64,000 nucleotides of DNA from Gracilariopsis chorda. Its lineage: Eukaryota > Rhodophyta > Florideophyceae > Gracilariales > Gracilariaceae. The stretch's first letter is position 1. Each line of letters starts with the position of its first letter. Location: contig NBIV01000214.1 in NCBI GenBank assembly GCA_003194525.1, positions 62,001 through 126,000 on the forward strand, in the 5' to 3' direction. Both the position numbers and the translations under genes were made by a program. This document shows, piece by piece, positions 54,230 through 64,000 of this stretch. The notes below the pieces were generated by a model that saw only the letters and a list, made by a program, of their open reading frames with translations, ran no database searches and had not been told where the DNA came from.

Positions 54230-55640
54230 CGCGGGCGACCACGAGGTGCTGATAGCGGAAAGATACCCTAATAAAGGGATAGGATGAAGAGTAAAGATGG
54301 CACAGTGAAGACAATAACAAACCAAGTCGATGACGCCAGGCGCAAACATTATACAAGACGAAATAAGGTACTCCCAATGATGGGCCCCTTTATTAGTGTA
54401 AGTGCAGTTAGACAAACTTTTTCAACCACCGTGGAGCACTATAAATTTCACGAAGGGCACAATGTCTAGAAAAGGAACCCTTGGCTGGGGAGGGTCTACT
54501 AGTCCCACGGCGAGTGAGTTGTCGCACTAAGTACTTATCATCCCAGAAATGGGTCTAAATTAATAAATACAAATAACTAGAAATCATCCCAAATTGTGTG
54601 TTTTAAGTCCACTACCGCGGCCAACCGCCAGCTGACTGTGCCGTGTCCAATGTGTCCAAATCAACAATTCAGTTGGCCTAAATTCATATGGTTACTACAC
54701 ATGATGCACACTACTGAATCTTTCGGAAGAGCAACTGAGTCACCAGGTATACACTTCAGAGAGACGCACGTCATATCCACTTCTTTACTCGGGAAAGCAA
54801 CCACGAACGCAAGCGAGTCCCAGCCGAATAAGTGATAAACGCCCGATGGTCCCCCGTTCTCTGGCTCCAACCTCTGGTAGAGAAACTCAAGAACCAGCTA
54901 ACGTGGAAAACCATCATTTCTTCAGCGCTTTTCCAATTCTTTCATTGAAATCCTTTAGAACTGAACCCACTGTCAACGAGGGTATTATGAAGAGCAACCA
55001 ACGTCAAATACCATAGTAAAACTCACGACAGGTATCCGGTTTGTGTCTTTGTGGCAAAGAAACAATCCTCCAGTCCAACTGTCTCATCCGGGTGCGGCCC
55101 TTCAGCAGCACTTCCATCTTACACCCGCAATGGCTCTTACCGGATTGACTCCGGTTGCTCATTTTCCATCTTTTTACGCCCTCGTAGGTTTACATCCGAT
55201 ACATTGCAGCCATGCCTTCCGTTTTTGGCTCGCGCCTTGGTTCCTTCTGATAGCTGTGCTGGACAGGGATTTGATCGCCGCTCGTACGGATGTGTCCAAA
55301 AACATGCCAGGGGATCCACCGGGTATTGTCACCCTTTGTTGAGACTGGCTACACCTGATTGTGATAACGGAACATCATCTCCGACTAAACACGTGGGAGT
55401 CCGTTACGGTGGCTCATATCGCTGCGGTGCGGATTGCTTATATACCGAAAAGCCCGGCTTCGTTCGAATTCCCGGTTCCTGTGGAAATTTCCTTGGATAT
55501 CAACGTATTCTGTGTGGTGCAATGCCCCAAAGGGGAAAAACACCGAAAGACGTCCGGGATCTTCCTCTCACGAGGTGAACCCAGTTGGGTAGAGCCCTCC
55601 CAGAGGTGTCACGGCGAAGCCGGTTTGTAAGACCAGGGAC
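54230..55640 (+). mobile_element. Diverged duplicate of the chromovirus 2 flank
   Basis: This stretch repeats, in the same order, the sequence at about 55780-57060: a block with 'tactcccaatgatggg', a block with 'gtcgcactaagtact' and 'cccagaaatggg', a block around 'tggccaaccgcca', and the start of the antisense coding frame. The encoded pieces match: 'LAPWFLLIAVLDRDLIAA' here and 'LAPWFHPVAVLNEGLVTA' at 56750. It is more decayed than the right copy. It may be a nested or tandem remnant of the same element family. Confidence 0.65.
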
Positions 55641-56376
55641 ACCTGTCGCGACTCGCGCAGGGAGGTGAAGGCGAAGAATCGGTATCCGCGTGAGCGGGGT
55701 GTGATCCTCAGTAGAGGTATGTTTCCACGTAAGTGGGGGTGTGTGAGTGGATGCGCACACGAGGGCCGCGGATAGCGGGAGGTGCTACCCTAAAAAGGGG
55801 AAAGAGGAAGGACGAGTGGGTCGCGAGAGCGACGAGTAGATACGGCAATGCCGGTGGACAGGACTCCCTATACAGGGCGAAACACCAATATGATTGGAAC
55901 AATTAGTACTCCCAATGATGGGTCTCCTTTAGATGTGCAAGGGGGGTGAACTTCCGTACACTACGGTGCTTCCCTCCAAGGAGGAGTTGAGAACACGCGG
56001 AGGCGGTAAAGCTCAGAGCCAATTCCCCAGGTTGGGGTCCCTTGTTGGGGAAGGTTTACTGGTGCGACGGCAGTGCGCCGTCGCACTAAGTACTAGCTTC
56101 CCAGAAATGGGTGTGAAAATAATAAATAAAATTAACTAAAATACTCCACATTCCGTGGCAACATCCACTACTGTGGCCAACCGCCAATTGACCCAAAACC
56201 GTGTCCCACGTGTCCATACCCACCATTGTGGGGCGTAGTTCATATACACACTACACAACCGATAATATCGGGAAAGCGTTCAAGTATCCAGAATCCCTCC
56301 CTGAGGGCGTTGCACTTCATATCCCCCCCCTTAAGACGGGAAAACGACCGCGGGCGCGGAGGATTCCCAGACGAAA
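55641..56376. repeat. Hairpin-rich flank of chromovirus 2 (3' LTR candidate)
   Basis: No coding frame. The sequence is a chain of tiny inverted repeats, for example CCGTACACTACGG (55954-55966) and CCTCCAAGGAGG (55973-55984). The largest has ten-base arms (56062-56071 and 56077-56086) with a five-base loop. It lies beyond the antisense frame, on the side where the 3' LTR of the minus-strand element would be, and it is duplicated at 54.2-54.6 kb. That makes an LTR origin likely, but its ends are not defined. Confidence 0.5.
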
Positions 56377-58161
56377 ATGGGTGATAAAAGCGCGTGCTTT
56401 GTCTCCGGTTCTCCGGTAAATCCCTCTGCACCAGAGTCATCAAGCACACAAACGACAACAACAGCCACCCTCCAAAAGGGACAAATGAACGATGACAACC
56501 ATATCAACAGCCACAGCCAACCGCCGAGACTTCTCAGGCGGTACACCACCGGTTTCCGGTCAGTTCCCCTGCCTCAGGGCGATCGAAATCCGGTACAACC
56601 GGGGAATATGGCTGCTGCAGCCGACCATCCCTTCGCACTACCACCTTCGGTGGTGTCCTCCGGAACCACTCCGGTGTCCAACTGGCCAACCTACAACACC
56701 CTGGTGGGGCTCAACCCGATGAATCGGAATCACGCGTCGCGCCTGCGCCTTGCCCCGTGGTTTCACCCGGTCGCTGTCCTCAATGAGGGATTGGTCACCG
56801 CTTATGCGGATGGTTCAGACACCCTTCCGGGGATCTGCCCAGAGCAGTCACCACATCGTGGGATTGGCGTCACCGGACTGCGATTCCGCGTCACCACCTC
56901 CGAAGAAACTCGGGCGAGACCGTCGCTGCGGCGCAGACCGCGTTGACGCGGATGGCGTACCAACGGCAGAGCCGGGCTCCATTCGATGTACCGGTCCCAC
57001 CGGAGTTTGGCTTCGACTTTAGCTACTTCCGCACTCGCGGGGAGATTGGGTACGGCGAGAACCTGTTCCGCCTCGAGACCCTCGCTTGGAGGAATTTCCC
57101 CGCAGCGCGGCAAGAGGCCCTTTGCTGGGAGCGACCGATTATTCGGGCGGAGTTCAGGTACCTTCCCCGGCAATACCGGTCCAACTTTCTCCAAAACTTC
57201 ATCCGCTACGAGCGGCGTTGGCGATCCCGATTCGGGTACTTTATCCCGTATCAGAACGTGGAGATAGAGCGGATTGCGCCGCCTCACTGACTAGGTCGGT
57301 ATGTAGCACTCCCCGAGTGGTGGCGCTTCCATGAAGCCTGCCGGGGGTGCTACATAGAACTCCCGCCGGTACTTACGTACCTCGGTTCGCTGCTCATGCA
57401 GGATCCCCGGTCGGGGTTGTGGTCCGTAGTGGTGACGGAGTGGGCGGCCCGCAGTGCGGCTTATATCCTCAACGAGGCGTACGACCAGTATCGTCTCTGG
57501 TTCCTTCAACCGCGTGTGCGGGCAGCGATCCGAAGCCTGGATCTTCGCATCCCCTTGGGGCCAGGCCAACAATGAAGAGGTCCTCCAATTACTTGGGTAC
57601 ATCGACAGCGTTAGCTGGAGTGAGGTCCCGCTGGAGCAAAGCGGTCGTCTGGATGGCGGCAGCGGTAACACCGGTGGTCCGGGACTCGGTAGAAACACCG
57701 CCCTTGCGGGGGATTTTATCTACTTCGACCCCTGGGAGTTCCGGGAAATTTCCTCCGAGGAGGCGCGAGAGCTTCGCGATACGCCCCGGCATGTGCCGGA
57801 AGACCACCCGGTGGGGTACGTCGATTCTGACGACTACTACCGCGCATACGGCGGGGATGACCCAATGGTCGATAACGAACCGGAAGAACCCGGGGAGATG
57901 GACGTAGAGGAAACCGGCGCTAGCGCGGAAGCTTTCCCAGAGGGGGTATCTCCGGCCGAGCCGGCTGCTGACCCTTCAACGGCAAGTGCCGGACCTTCTA
58001 TCCCCAGCGGGGTGACGGCGAATGAAAACGAAATCATCACACGTTTCCTCCGGGGTGCCGGTCTTAGCGCTGCCGAGGTATCGGGGGATGTCACCACCAT
58101 GGCGGACGCGTTGGCCTACTGCCTTGCTGGGGGTTACGCCCCGGACGATGGGGGTGAGTGA
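56377..58161 (+). pseudogene. Antisense reading frame beside chromovirus 2
   Basis: About 590 codons on the strand opposite to pol, ending about 190 bases from its end. The frame runs 56377 to about 56850, shifts, runs about 56820-57560 with one stop at 57288-57290 ('HPSGDLPRAV' ... 'FRYLPRQYRSNFLQNFIRY', then 'YVALPEWWRFHEA' ... 'WSVVVTEWAARSAAYIL'), and shifts again to end at 58161 with 'GDFIYFDPWEFREISSE' and an acidic, Pro/Ala/Ser-rich tail. An AATAAA follows at about 58248. Order and motifs agree with 6751-8802 beside chromovirus 1. I recognise no known domain. Two shifts and one stop suggest recent loss. Confidence 0.55.
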
Positions 58162-58352
58162 AACCTCTACTCCAGTTTCCTGGTTCTTCTTTCCCTGGCT
58201 ATGCCAGTTAGTGTAGTGTAGTATTTTGGGGAGCTAGCTGCTCCCTTGAATAAACTTTCCCGTTTAGAACGGTGCTTCTCGGTTGAGTTCCCCGTCTTCG
58301 ACGGACCTTGTCTTGTTATCCTTTCCTTTCGCTCTCCGCTCGCGCGGCAACG

Positions 58353-61280
58353 TTACCCAACTTGGGCATTTACCAGCGTGGCTGGAGCTGCAGTTCCCGT
58401 TTGACGGTGGTATCGCACGACCTGCGACCGTGGGAGGTGTTCCATTGGCTCCCACGTATCCCCACTGGGGTCGTACTCGTACCAGCGGACGCGGTATTGT
58501 AGAATACCATCCTGGTCCCAGGTGTGTCCGACAAGTCGGTCTGCTACGAACTCTCGTTCGTAGACCTGCCGGCCGTGCCGGGTGGTGGTTGTAATCCCTG
58601 GCGAGGGTTGCCCGCGGTGCGGTATAATGTCCCTTAGCAGGGTGTTCGGCGATAACTCCGACGTTGCCGTGCGCTGTCCTAGTGGCCGCTGCTCATGCGG
58701 GAAAATATCCCTCAAGAGGGTGTGTGGTGCCACGGTTTTCACCGGCAAGTCGTTCCCCAGAGGGGTGTCGTTGTTCCCGTCTTCACGGTAGGCCGGGCGA
58801 ACCGCCAGTCGGCGGGGGACTTGGGTTCCGCCTTCGCGGTTGAGCGCACGAACCGCGAGTTTGCGGGAAGATGACCGCTCCTGCGGGATCGGCATTTCCA
58901 CAATCCCCTGGGGGGTCCCGTGCGACACGGTGATTGGGTGGCAAACCGCCTCCCTGCCAGGCGCACGAGCGCTCTGCACCATACGTTCCGGCGATGCCGT
59001 GGTGTCCCCGGCTACTGACGGGTTGCCTGGGGCTAACTCCGGTACACCGGTATTTTGGTCAAAATTCCCCTCTGGGGGGTTCCGGGCAGGTGCCGATGAC
59101 ATCCTTGTCATGGGAATTGCCGCTGAGCGCAGTGCACCATCTCCGTGAGGAGGAGCAGCGTCCGGTACGACCGGTTTCGAGCGTGCGATGGCGCGCGTTA
59201 TTCCCGAGTTCCTCGGTTCTTCGCCGCAGCGATGCGGGGGTTGGCGCAAATTATTCCCCGTAGCGGGGGCTTTGATTCCGTCAACGACGGGAGGCGTTTC
59301 CGGTGCTTGCGAGCCAGGGCTTAAAGCTTCGACTGCAGCTTGGCCGCCTTTTTCCCCAAGAGGGGTGTGGGTATTCCCCTGTGAGGCCGGCGTATCTGGG
59401 CGCCCCTTCTCCGCAGGGCGCGGGTCTGATCGACCTGATTGAACCGCTTCCGCGGGGACTTCCGCCAACGGCGGCTTCGAGGCATCGGGCGATTGCCTTT
59501 CCGCTGCTGCGGTATTGGAGTGAGGCTTCTCGTTTTCCCGTGACAAACGGTGTATTTGCCGCTTTTGCGGAGCCTGCGCGTCTGGTTCCTGTTGCACAGC
59601 ACTGCCCGGGAACGGGGGATTAGTGTCGCGTGACATACTCCGTGCTCCACGGTCAGTGTTCCATATGTTACGGTGTGTTTCCCGTTGCGACGGTGATATC
59701 GTTCTTCGAAAACGAGTGTTCTCCTCCCCCTCCTTAGACGGAGCGGCGGGATAAGGGATAACATTCCCCGCCTGGCGGGTATAGATGCGCGCCAGTGGGG
59801 CAGACGTGGTAGGGGCGGGCGCTGAGGGGCCCGAATTACCCGGCTGAGCCGGTGAGTCCGACAGAGTCGGTAGGTCTGAGAGTCCCCGGCTGGGGTGTGG
59901 TAGTACCGTAGGTCTAGTACTCCCGGATTGTTCCGGTGTAGCGGAGTCCGTAGAAACGGGGTTGCCTGGATCCAGGACTACCTCTGACGAGGGAGGAGGG
60001 GCGAGGACAACACGATCACGGGAAATCCGTTCGTGCATGTCCCCCATCTCTACCACGACAGTGTCGGTGTTAACAGAGATCACCTTGAAGGGTCCATCCG
60101 CCACAGGCGAGAGTTTGTGACGCTTCTCCCGTTCCGGGTTGTAGTATTCCTTCCTGATGAAGACGTAGTTATTTGCCCGAATCGGGGATGGTTTTCCTCG
60201 CACGCGAGCGTCAAAATCCCGCTTGTAAGCGGCTTGGGCCCGTGCCATAGACTTCCGCGCAGCGGGGACCAGCTTGGAAAGCCATCGCTTCCATTGCTGC
60301 TGGTAGATACCCACAGATGGGAAATTGTCCAAGGTAGCTTGGGGTTCCAGCGCCACAGGCGGGGGTGTTCTAGATAGAACTAACTCGAATGGCGAAACTC
60401 CGGTAGTCCGGTGTACCTGCGTATTGTACGCGTAGGTTACCGCATCAGCGTAGAGATCCCAATTCGTTGGGTGGTCAGCGACGTAGGAACGTAACGCCGC
60501 GAGTAACGTCCGGTTAAACCGTTCAACTTGCCCATTACACTGGGGGTGGTAGGTAGTCGTGAACAAGTTCTTGACATCCAGGATGCGACAAACATCCTGG
60601 AAGAACTTGCTCACGAACTGCTTCCCGTTGTCAGAGAGCACCTCTACAGGGGGACCGTAGACAAAAATCCAGTGCGTCACCAGAGCCTGGGCCACCGTGA
60701 GAGCGGTTATCCTCCGAAGAGGGACAGTCCGTACCAGCTTAGAAAAGCGGTCGGTAATGACAAGTAGAAACTTGTTTCCACGTTTCGTGGTGAGTAATGG
60801 TCCGAGAATATCGATCGCAATAAACTCGAGCGGCGCCCTTGCGGGGAATAGTTTCATCTTCTTCGCATTTTTGCGGAGTTTGACGCGATTCTTCGCGCAT
60901 TCGCTACAAAACCGCACAGTTGCGTAGCAATCCACCGCCATTGCGGGCCAATAGAAATCCCTTAGCAGGGTTAGGTAGAGTTTCCTCCCACCTGGGTGAC
61001 CTCCAATGGGGGCGTAGTGTGATAGATGTAACACCCGCGATTGCAGGGAATGTGGTACCACAATCTGTGGGCGGGCTTCGACCTTTCTTACGAGGTAGCC
61101 TTTGTCGTTTACCCCGACAGGGAGATCTTCACCACCGTTGATACGGGCACGAATTCTCGTACAGAATGGGTCGCCGAATTGTTCTCGGATCATTTCTTCC
61201 GGTGATACCGGTACAAAGTTTCCCGGTAACGGGTTTGTAGTGCAATGGCCCGTCGAGGGTATGCCGCAATCGGTCTTCAT
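58353..61280 (-). CDS. Chromovirus 2 integrase with long linker and chromodomain
   Basis: The open frame on the minus strand is about 975 residues from the ATG at 61280 and is uninterrupted. It begins after the RNase H of a Ty3/gypsy pol, so the reverse transcriptase is absent. It has an HHCC zinc domain ('SHYAPIGGHPGG' ... 'FCSECAKN'), a catalytic core with 'AIDILGP', 'EVLSDNGKQF' and 'HPQCNGQVERFNRTL' (the D, D, E residues kept), a post-core GPY/F-like part ('VADGPFKVISV'), a disordered linker of about 480 residues rich in Pro/Ser/Arg, and a chromodomain ('LQYRVRWYEYDPSGDTWEPM'). Integrase inserts the element's cDNA, and the chromodomain steers it to chromatin. The open frame suggests a young copy, but it is a fragment because the 5' part was displaced by the element at 61.35 kb. 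Confidence 0.85.
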   Translation of the reverse strand: MKTDCGIPSTGHCTTNPLPGNFVPVSPEEMIREQFGDPFCTRIRARINGGEDLPVGVNDKGYLVRKVEARPQIVVPHSLQSRVLHLSHYAPIGGHPGGRKLYLTLLRDFYWPAMAVDCYATVRFCSECAKNRVKLRKNAKKMKLFPARAPLEFIAIDILGPLLTTKRGNKFLLVITDRFSKLVRTVPLRRITALTVAQALVTHWIFVYGPPVEVLSDNGKQFVSKFFQDVCRILDVKNLFTTTYHPQCNGQVERFNRTLLAALRSYVADHPTNWDLYADAVTYAYNTQVHRTTGVSPFELVLSRTPPPVALEPQATLDNFPSVGIYQQQWKRWLSKLVPAARKSMARAQAAYKRDFDARVRGKPSPIRANNYVFIRKEYYNPEREKRHKLSPVADGPFKVISVNTDTVVVEMGDMHERISRDRVVLAPPPSSEVVLDPGNPVSTDSATPEQSGSTRPTVLPHPSRGLSDLPTLSDSPAQPGNSGPSAPAPTTSAPLARIYTRQAGNVIPYPAAPSKEGEENTRFRRTISPSQRETHRNIWNTDRGARSMSRDTNPPFPGSAVQQEPDAQAPQKRQIHRLSRENEKPHSNTAAAERQSPDASKPPLAEVPAEAVQSGRSDPRPAEKGRPDTPASQGNTHTPLGEKGGQAAVEALSPGSQAPETPPVVDGIKAPATGNNLRQPPHRCGEEPRNSGITRAIARSKPVVPDAAPPHGDGALRSAAIPMTRMSSAPARNPPEGNFDQNTGVPELAPGNPSVAGDTTASPERMVQSARAPGREAVCHPITVSHGTPQGIVEMPIPQERSSSRKLAVRALNREGGTQVPRRLAVRPAYREDGNNDTPLGNDLPVKTVAPHTLLRDIFPHEQRPLGQRTATSELSPNTLLRDIIPHRGQPSPGITTTTRHGRQVYEREFVADRLVGHTWDQDGILQYRVRWYEYDPSGDTWEPMEHLPRSQVVRYHRQTGTAAPATLVNAQVG

Positions 61281-61352
61281 AAGGATTTGATCCGCTCCCG
61301 GCTGCCACAACCGTGGTTATGAATGGTATTAGCTTCACTAGCCCCATTTGGG

Positions 61353-62270
61353 GGTGTCCCTAGGAAGGGTAGTAATTGTGGCCACGTGTGCCGATAATGG
61401 CCCGATGACGGGTGCGCCGTGGCAAGCTTGCCACGGTTGCACATCTGTACTACAGTAGCCGGCCTTGCCGGGTGGCTAGATATTTCTAGATATTTATTTT
61501 AATATGTTGAAGTGCCGTATATAAGTGGCGGCACTGCCGCCACTGTACGGAGAAGTAAACCTCAAGGAGGAACTGGGCTCTGTTCATCTAGCCGCTTGCG
61601 CACGGTCACTAACCCCTCCCGGGGAATACCGCCGCAACACCGGGTTGAGCAACCTGCCTCCGTCTTTGAGGAGTCCTGAACCGTCGTTACGGCTATTTCT
61701 TTATTGTTTCTTTTGCCTATTGTAGGTTTCTTCCGTCATACGGCTTCTGTTTCTCTGCCCTGTTATACAGGTTGGCCCCCATCGTATAGAGATCTGATTT
61801 CCCACTCTCGCGAGTCTGCGCTCCGCAAGTGCGGCTTGTTTGTTGATCATTTGTCCCACAACCGTTGGGCTGGGTACTGTGCTACCACCTCTCGTGGATT
61901 CTCCGACGGATTCGGCTTGCTTGGCCGGTTCTTACCCTCTGACTGCACGCCCAGTACGGGGTCGCCCGGATTTACACCCGGCTCGTGTCGACCCTATCAG
62001 AGGGCTCTCTCGCTGTGCCGCCTCTCATTGAGAGCAAGCTTGAACACCTTGGTGGTGCTTCCGCGACGCGGCTCGTGTCTGTGCCACGTTCGTAGTTTGC
62101 ACTACAAACTGGTCTCCCGACCTAGAACCGGATCTAGTGCCAACATCGTTGGAGTTCGCTTGCCGTGTTGGTGCCCATTCCGTTGGGAGTACCCGTCTTA
62201 ACGGTTCTTTTCTTTCGCCCGTCTTGGGAACTGGACTTGGTTGCCATTGGCCGACTGTGTCGGTGAAGCT
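61353..62270 (+). mobile_element. 5' LTR and leader of a plus-strand LTR element (candidate)
   Basis: The sequence changes character just before 61353, where the minus-strand pol ends abruptly. A TG dinucleotide begins 'tgtccctagg'. A TATA box (TATATAA, 61518-61524) follows, and the block leads into the gag start at 62271. A perfect 20-base palindrome lies at 61417-61436. These features fit a 5' LTR plus leader of the element whose gag follows. The right end of the LTR and a primer-binding site could not be fixed, and the second LTR would lie outside the window. Confidence 0.5.
61417..61436. repeat. 20-base perfect palindrome
   Basis: CCGTGGCAAGCTTGCCACGG, with no central loop, inside the candidate LTR. 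It is one of the strongest examples of the hairpin texture of this region. Confidence 0.9.
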
Positions 62271-64000
62271 ATGTCATCCCGTGGTCGGGGTGGCCCTTCG
62301 AAGGCCGCTTCGGTCCCCGGATCATCCGGCTTACCGCGTGGTCTGCCCCCGCTTCCGAGGGATATCCTCGATATCCCTGGAGAGGGCGACCGAAATCCGG
62401 CTCCTCGAGGTGCCCGCTCTGATGCACGCGCCCCACCCGCTCGTCAACCAGCCTCTCAGCCCGCTGTTGCGGCTACTTCCGCTTTGGCGGCTAACCCTGC
62501 TGTCACGGAGGGCGAGGCAATGTCATCTCGGTCTGACGAGTATACGCTCCGCGACGTGGAGGCACACATGCGAATTCTCCAGAACTCGCACGTGGGCCTA
62601 CTACAGGAGATGACAAAAATCCGGCAACGGCTGGCTGAAGCCGAAGCTGGGAATGCTACAGAAGACGTCCGTGTTCTACGGTCTGATGTCAACCAGATTA
62701 TGGAACACCGACAAGTGTCGGCTGCCCTGCACGAGCAGGCTGCCGCACGTTTAGACCGCTTGGCGGCCCGTCTTGAGACGGTTGAGCCGACCATCATCGC
62801 AGATGCGGTTGCTCCCGGAGTACCGGTTTCCGAAGGTTCTCGGCACTCACACCGCTCCCGGGACCGCCCGGCAAAGAAGAAGAAGAAGGTCAAGGTGGAA
62901 TCGGACTCTTTTTCTTCGTCCTCTTCTGAGGATGAGCCTCATCCAGAGGGTTCTTCTACCGAGTCGTCGGACGCGGAGAACGAACGCTCTCGTCACCGTG
63001 CTTCCCGCTCGCGGGCTACTGAAGTCACGCAGAGTGCTGCGCGAGGCCGTACGAAAGGACGGAGACACCTTGGATTAAAGGAATTGAAGCCGACCAATTT
63101 GTTGTATCAAAAGTTACTTTCATACCGATACTATCGGCTAGAAGATACCACGCCCCAGAGGACCCCTCGTGGGACGGGTAAGGTCCGAAACCATCTCCGC
63201 CAAATGGAGCTCACAATGAAGGCCCATAATTTTTCGGGGGAAGATCCAATCCTTGTGTTGGATTTTCTAAGCCGCTTCGTTGCGGAAGCCGATATCCTTC
63301 GGATGAGTGAGGCTCAGGCCTATATTGCGTTGCCGTATTTTCTTACGGGTCTTGCCGAAGATCAGTTCAATTCGGTGCGGGGCTCTACCCGAGCCTCCGA
63401 AGGAGGAGTGACTTGCTGGCCGGAGGCGGTTCAATATCTGTTGCGTTCCTACGCGACAGGAAACGCCATACAAGGCGCAATACTCGCGCTGCGAGACACG
63501 AAGCAAAAAGCCGACGAGTCGGAAACTGTCTATTCGACCCGCCTCAATAAGGCTTTCCACCGTTGTGGCAATGTGTTCTCGGCTGCCGAGCGTTTGCACC
63601 ATGGTCGTCGATGGATTAACCCGAACCATCGGTGGACTAGTAACCCGATATCGGGAAAACAATCGCCGGGTTTCTTACCTGGAATTGGTACAGTTTGCCC
63701 AAGCAGAGGGAGATGCAGTTCGTGCCCGAGCTGGGATTGGTTCTCGGACCCGCCGCTTGCTTCATGTAGAAGCGCGGAATGTGCCTCTGCCTCATTCGCG
63801 AGCATCAGCCCAGGGGGGTTATGACAACGTCCACCTGTTACAGGGCGACGAATCTTTGCCGAGCTCGGAATTGCCGTCGACAACGGAACCGTCTGCCACG
63901 GATGTGGACCCCGCATTGTATGTTGGTAGGCAAGTTCCGGCACTGCCGGTGCCGCACTCTAGTGGATATCGAGCCCAACGCCCTGGATGGAGGGACCCTT
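62271..64000 (+). CDS. Ty3/gypsy-type gag, partial (runs off the window)
   Basis: From the ATG at 62271 ('MSSRGRGG'). Order: a disordered Pro/Ala-rich start, a coiled-coil stretch ('LRDVEAHMRILQNSHVGLLQ' to 'RLDRLAARLETVEP'), a Ser/Asp/Glu/Arg-rich part, then a capsid-like region ('ILVLDFLSRFVAEADI', 'ALPYFLTGLAEDQF', 'VQYLLRSYATGNAIQGAILA', 'VYSTRLNKAFHRCGNV'). The frame breaks near 63590: one base is missing, and the capsid frame resumes in the next register ('VCTMVVDGLTRTIGGLVTRY', then 'YLELVQFAQAEGDAVRARAG'). It stays open to the window end. No CCHC knuckle appears before 64000. The element would continue to the right with pol. Confidence 0.7.

Noticed and set aside
1..64000. CRISPR arrays, bacterial operons or phage modules.
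   Set aside because: No repeat-spacer array is present, and the genes are clearly eukaryotic nuclear ones (eS27, IMP4, CXC protein, plastid-targeted enzymes).

Overview
The window looks like nuclear DNA of a eukaryote with a primary plastid, most likely a red alga with a compact, intron-poor, repeat-rich genome. The evidence is indirect. Most host genes are single open frames. The one intron I can place exactly is 98 bases long. Several products carry plastid-type leaders (transketolase, a RETICULATA-related envelope protein, an FKBP isomerase, an FAD synthetase of the plant plastid type). A dense gene island is flanked on both sides by decayed retroelements. No search could be run, so the lineage is an inference.

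Region by region. 1-16 kb is a transposon graveyard. It holds a Ty1/copia relic (about 3.8-6.45 kb, + strand) and a Ty3/gypsy chromovirus relic (about 9.26-13.56 kb, - strand), with a decayed plus-strand reading frame facing the end of its pol (6.75-8.8 kb). 16-27 kb is gene-poor. It holds a small secreted cysteine-rich protein made of two repeats (16.16-16.90 kb), a large unrecognised low-complexity protein (19.5-21.4 kb), and many hairpins, palindromes and short repeats. 27.4-44.9 kb is the host gene island: a CXC (tesmin/CPP) DNA-binding protein, a small polyQ protein, ribosomal protein eS27, FAD synthetase, the rRNA-processing factor IMP4, a CaMKK/SnAK-like kinase with a PH-like domain, an alpha/beta hydrolase, an FKBP, a RETICULATA-related protein, a tandem AAA ATPase and transketolase. 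44.9-64 kb is repeat-rich again. It holds a Sel1-like fragment, two DDE_1 (pogo/Tigger-like) transposon relics in opposite orientation, a second chromovirus (- strand) with its own antisense frame and a duplicated flank, and the 5' part of a third, plus-strand LTR element running off the right edge.

The island genes share no single pathway. Two serve ribosome production (eS27 and IMP4). Several probably act in the plastid: carbon metabolism (transketolase), flavin cofactor supply (FAD synthetase), envelope and membrane functions (RETICULATA-related, FKBP) and a hydrolase. Some neighbours are divergent and share short promoters. The IMP4/kinase promoter carries five evenly spaced CACGTG boxes.

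The most interesting signal is an apparently conserved antisense protein frame placed beyond the chromodomain in two quite diverged chromoviruses. The second copy and its surroundings are also unusually dense in tiny perfect hairpins. The tandem six-cysteine secreted protein is the best candidate for an undescribed host family.
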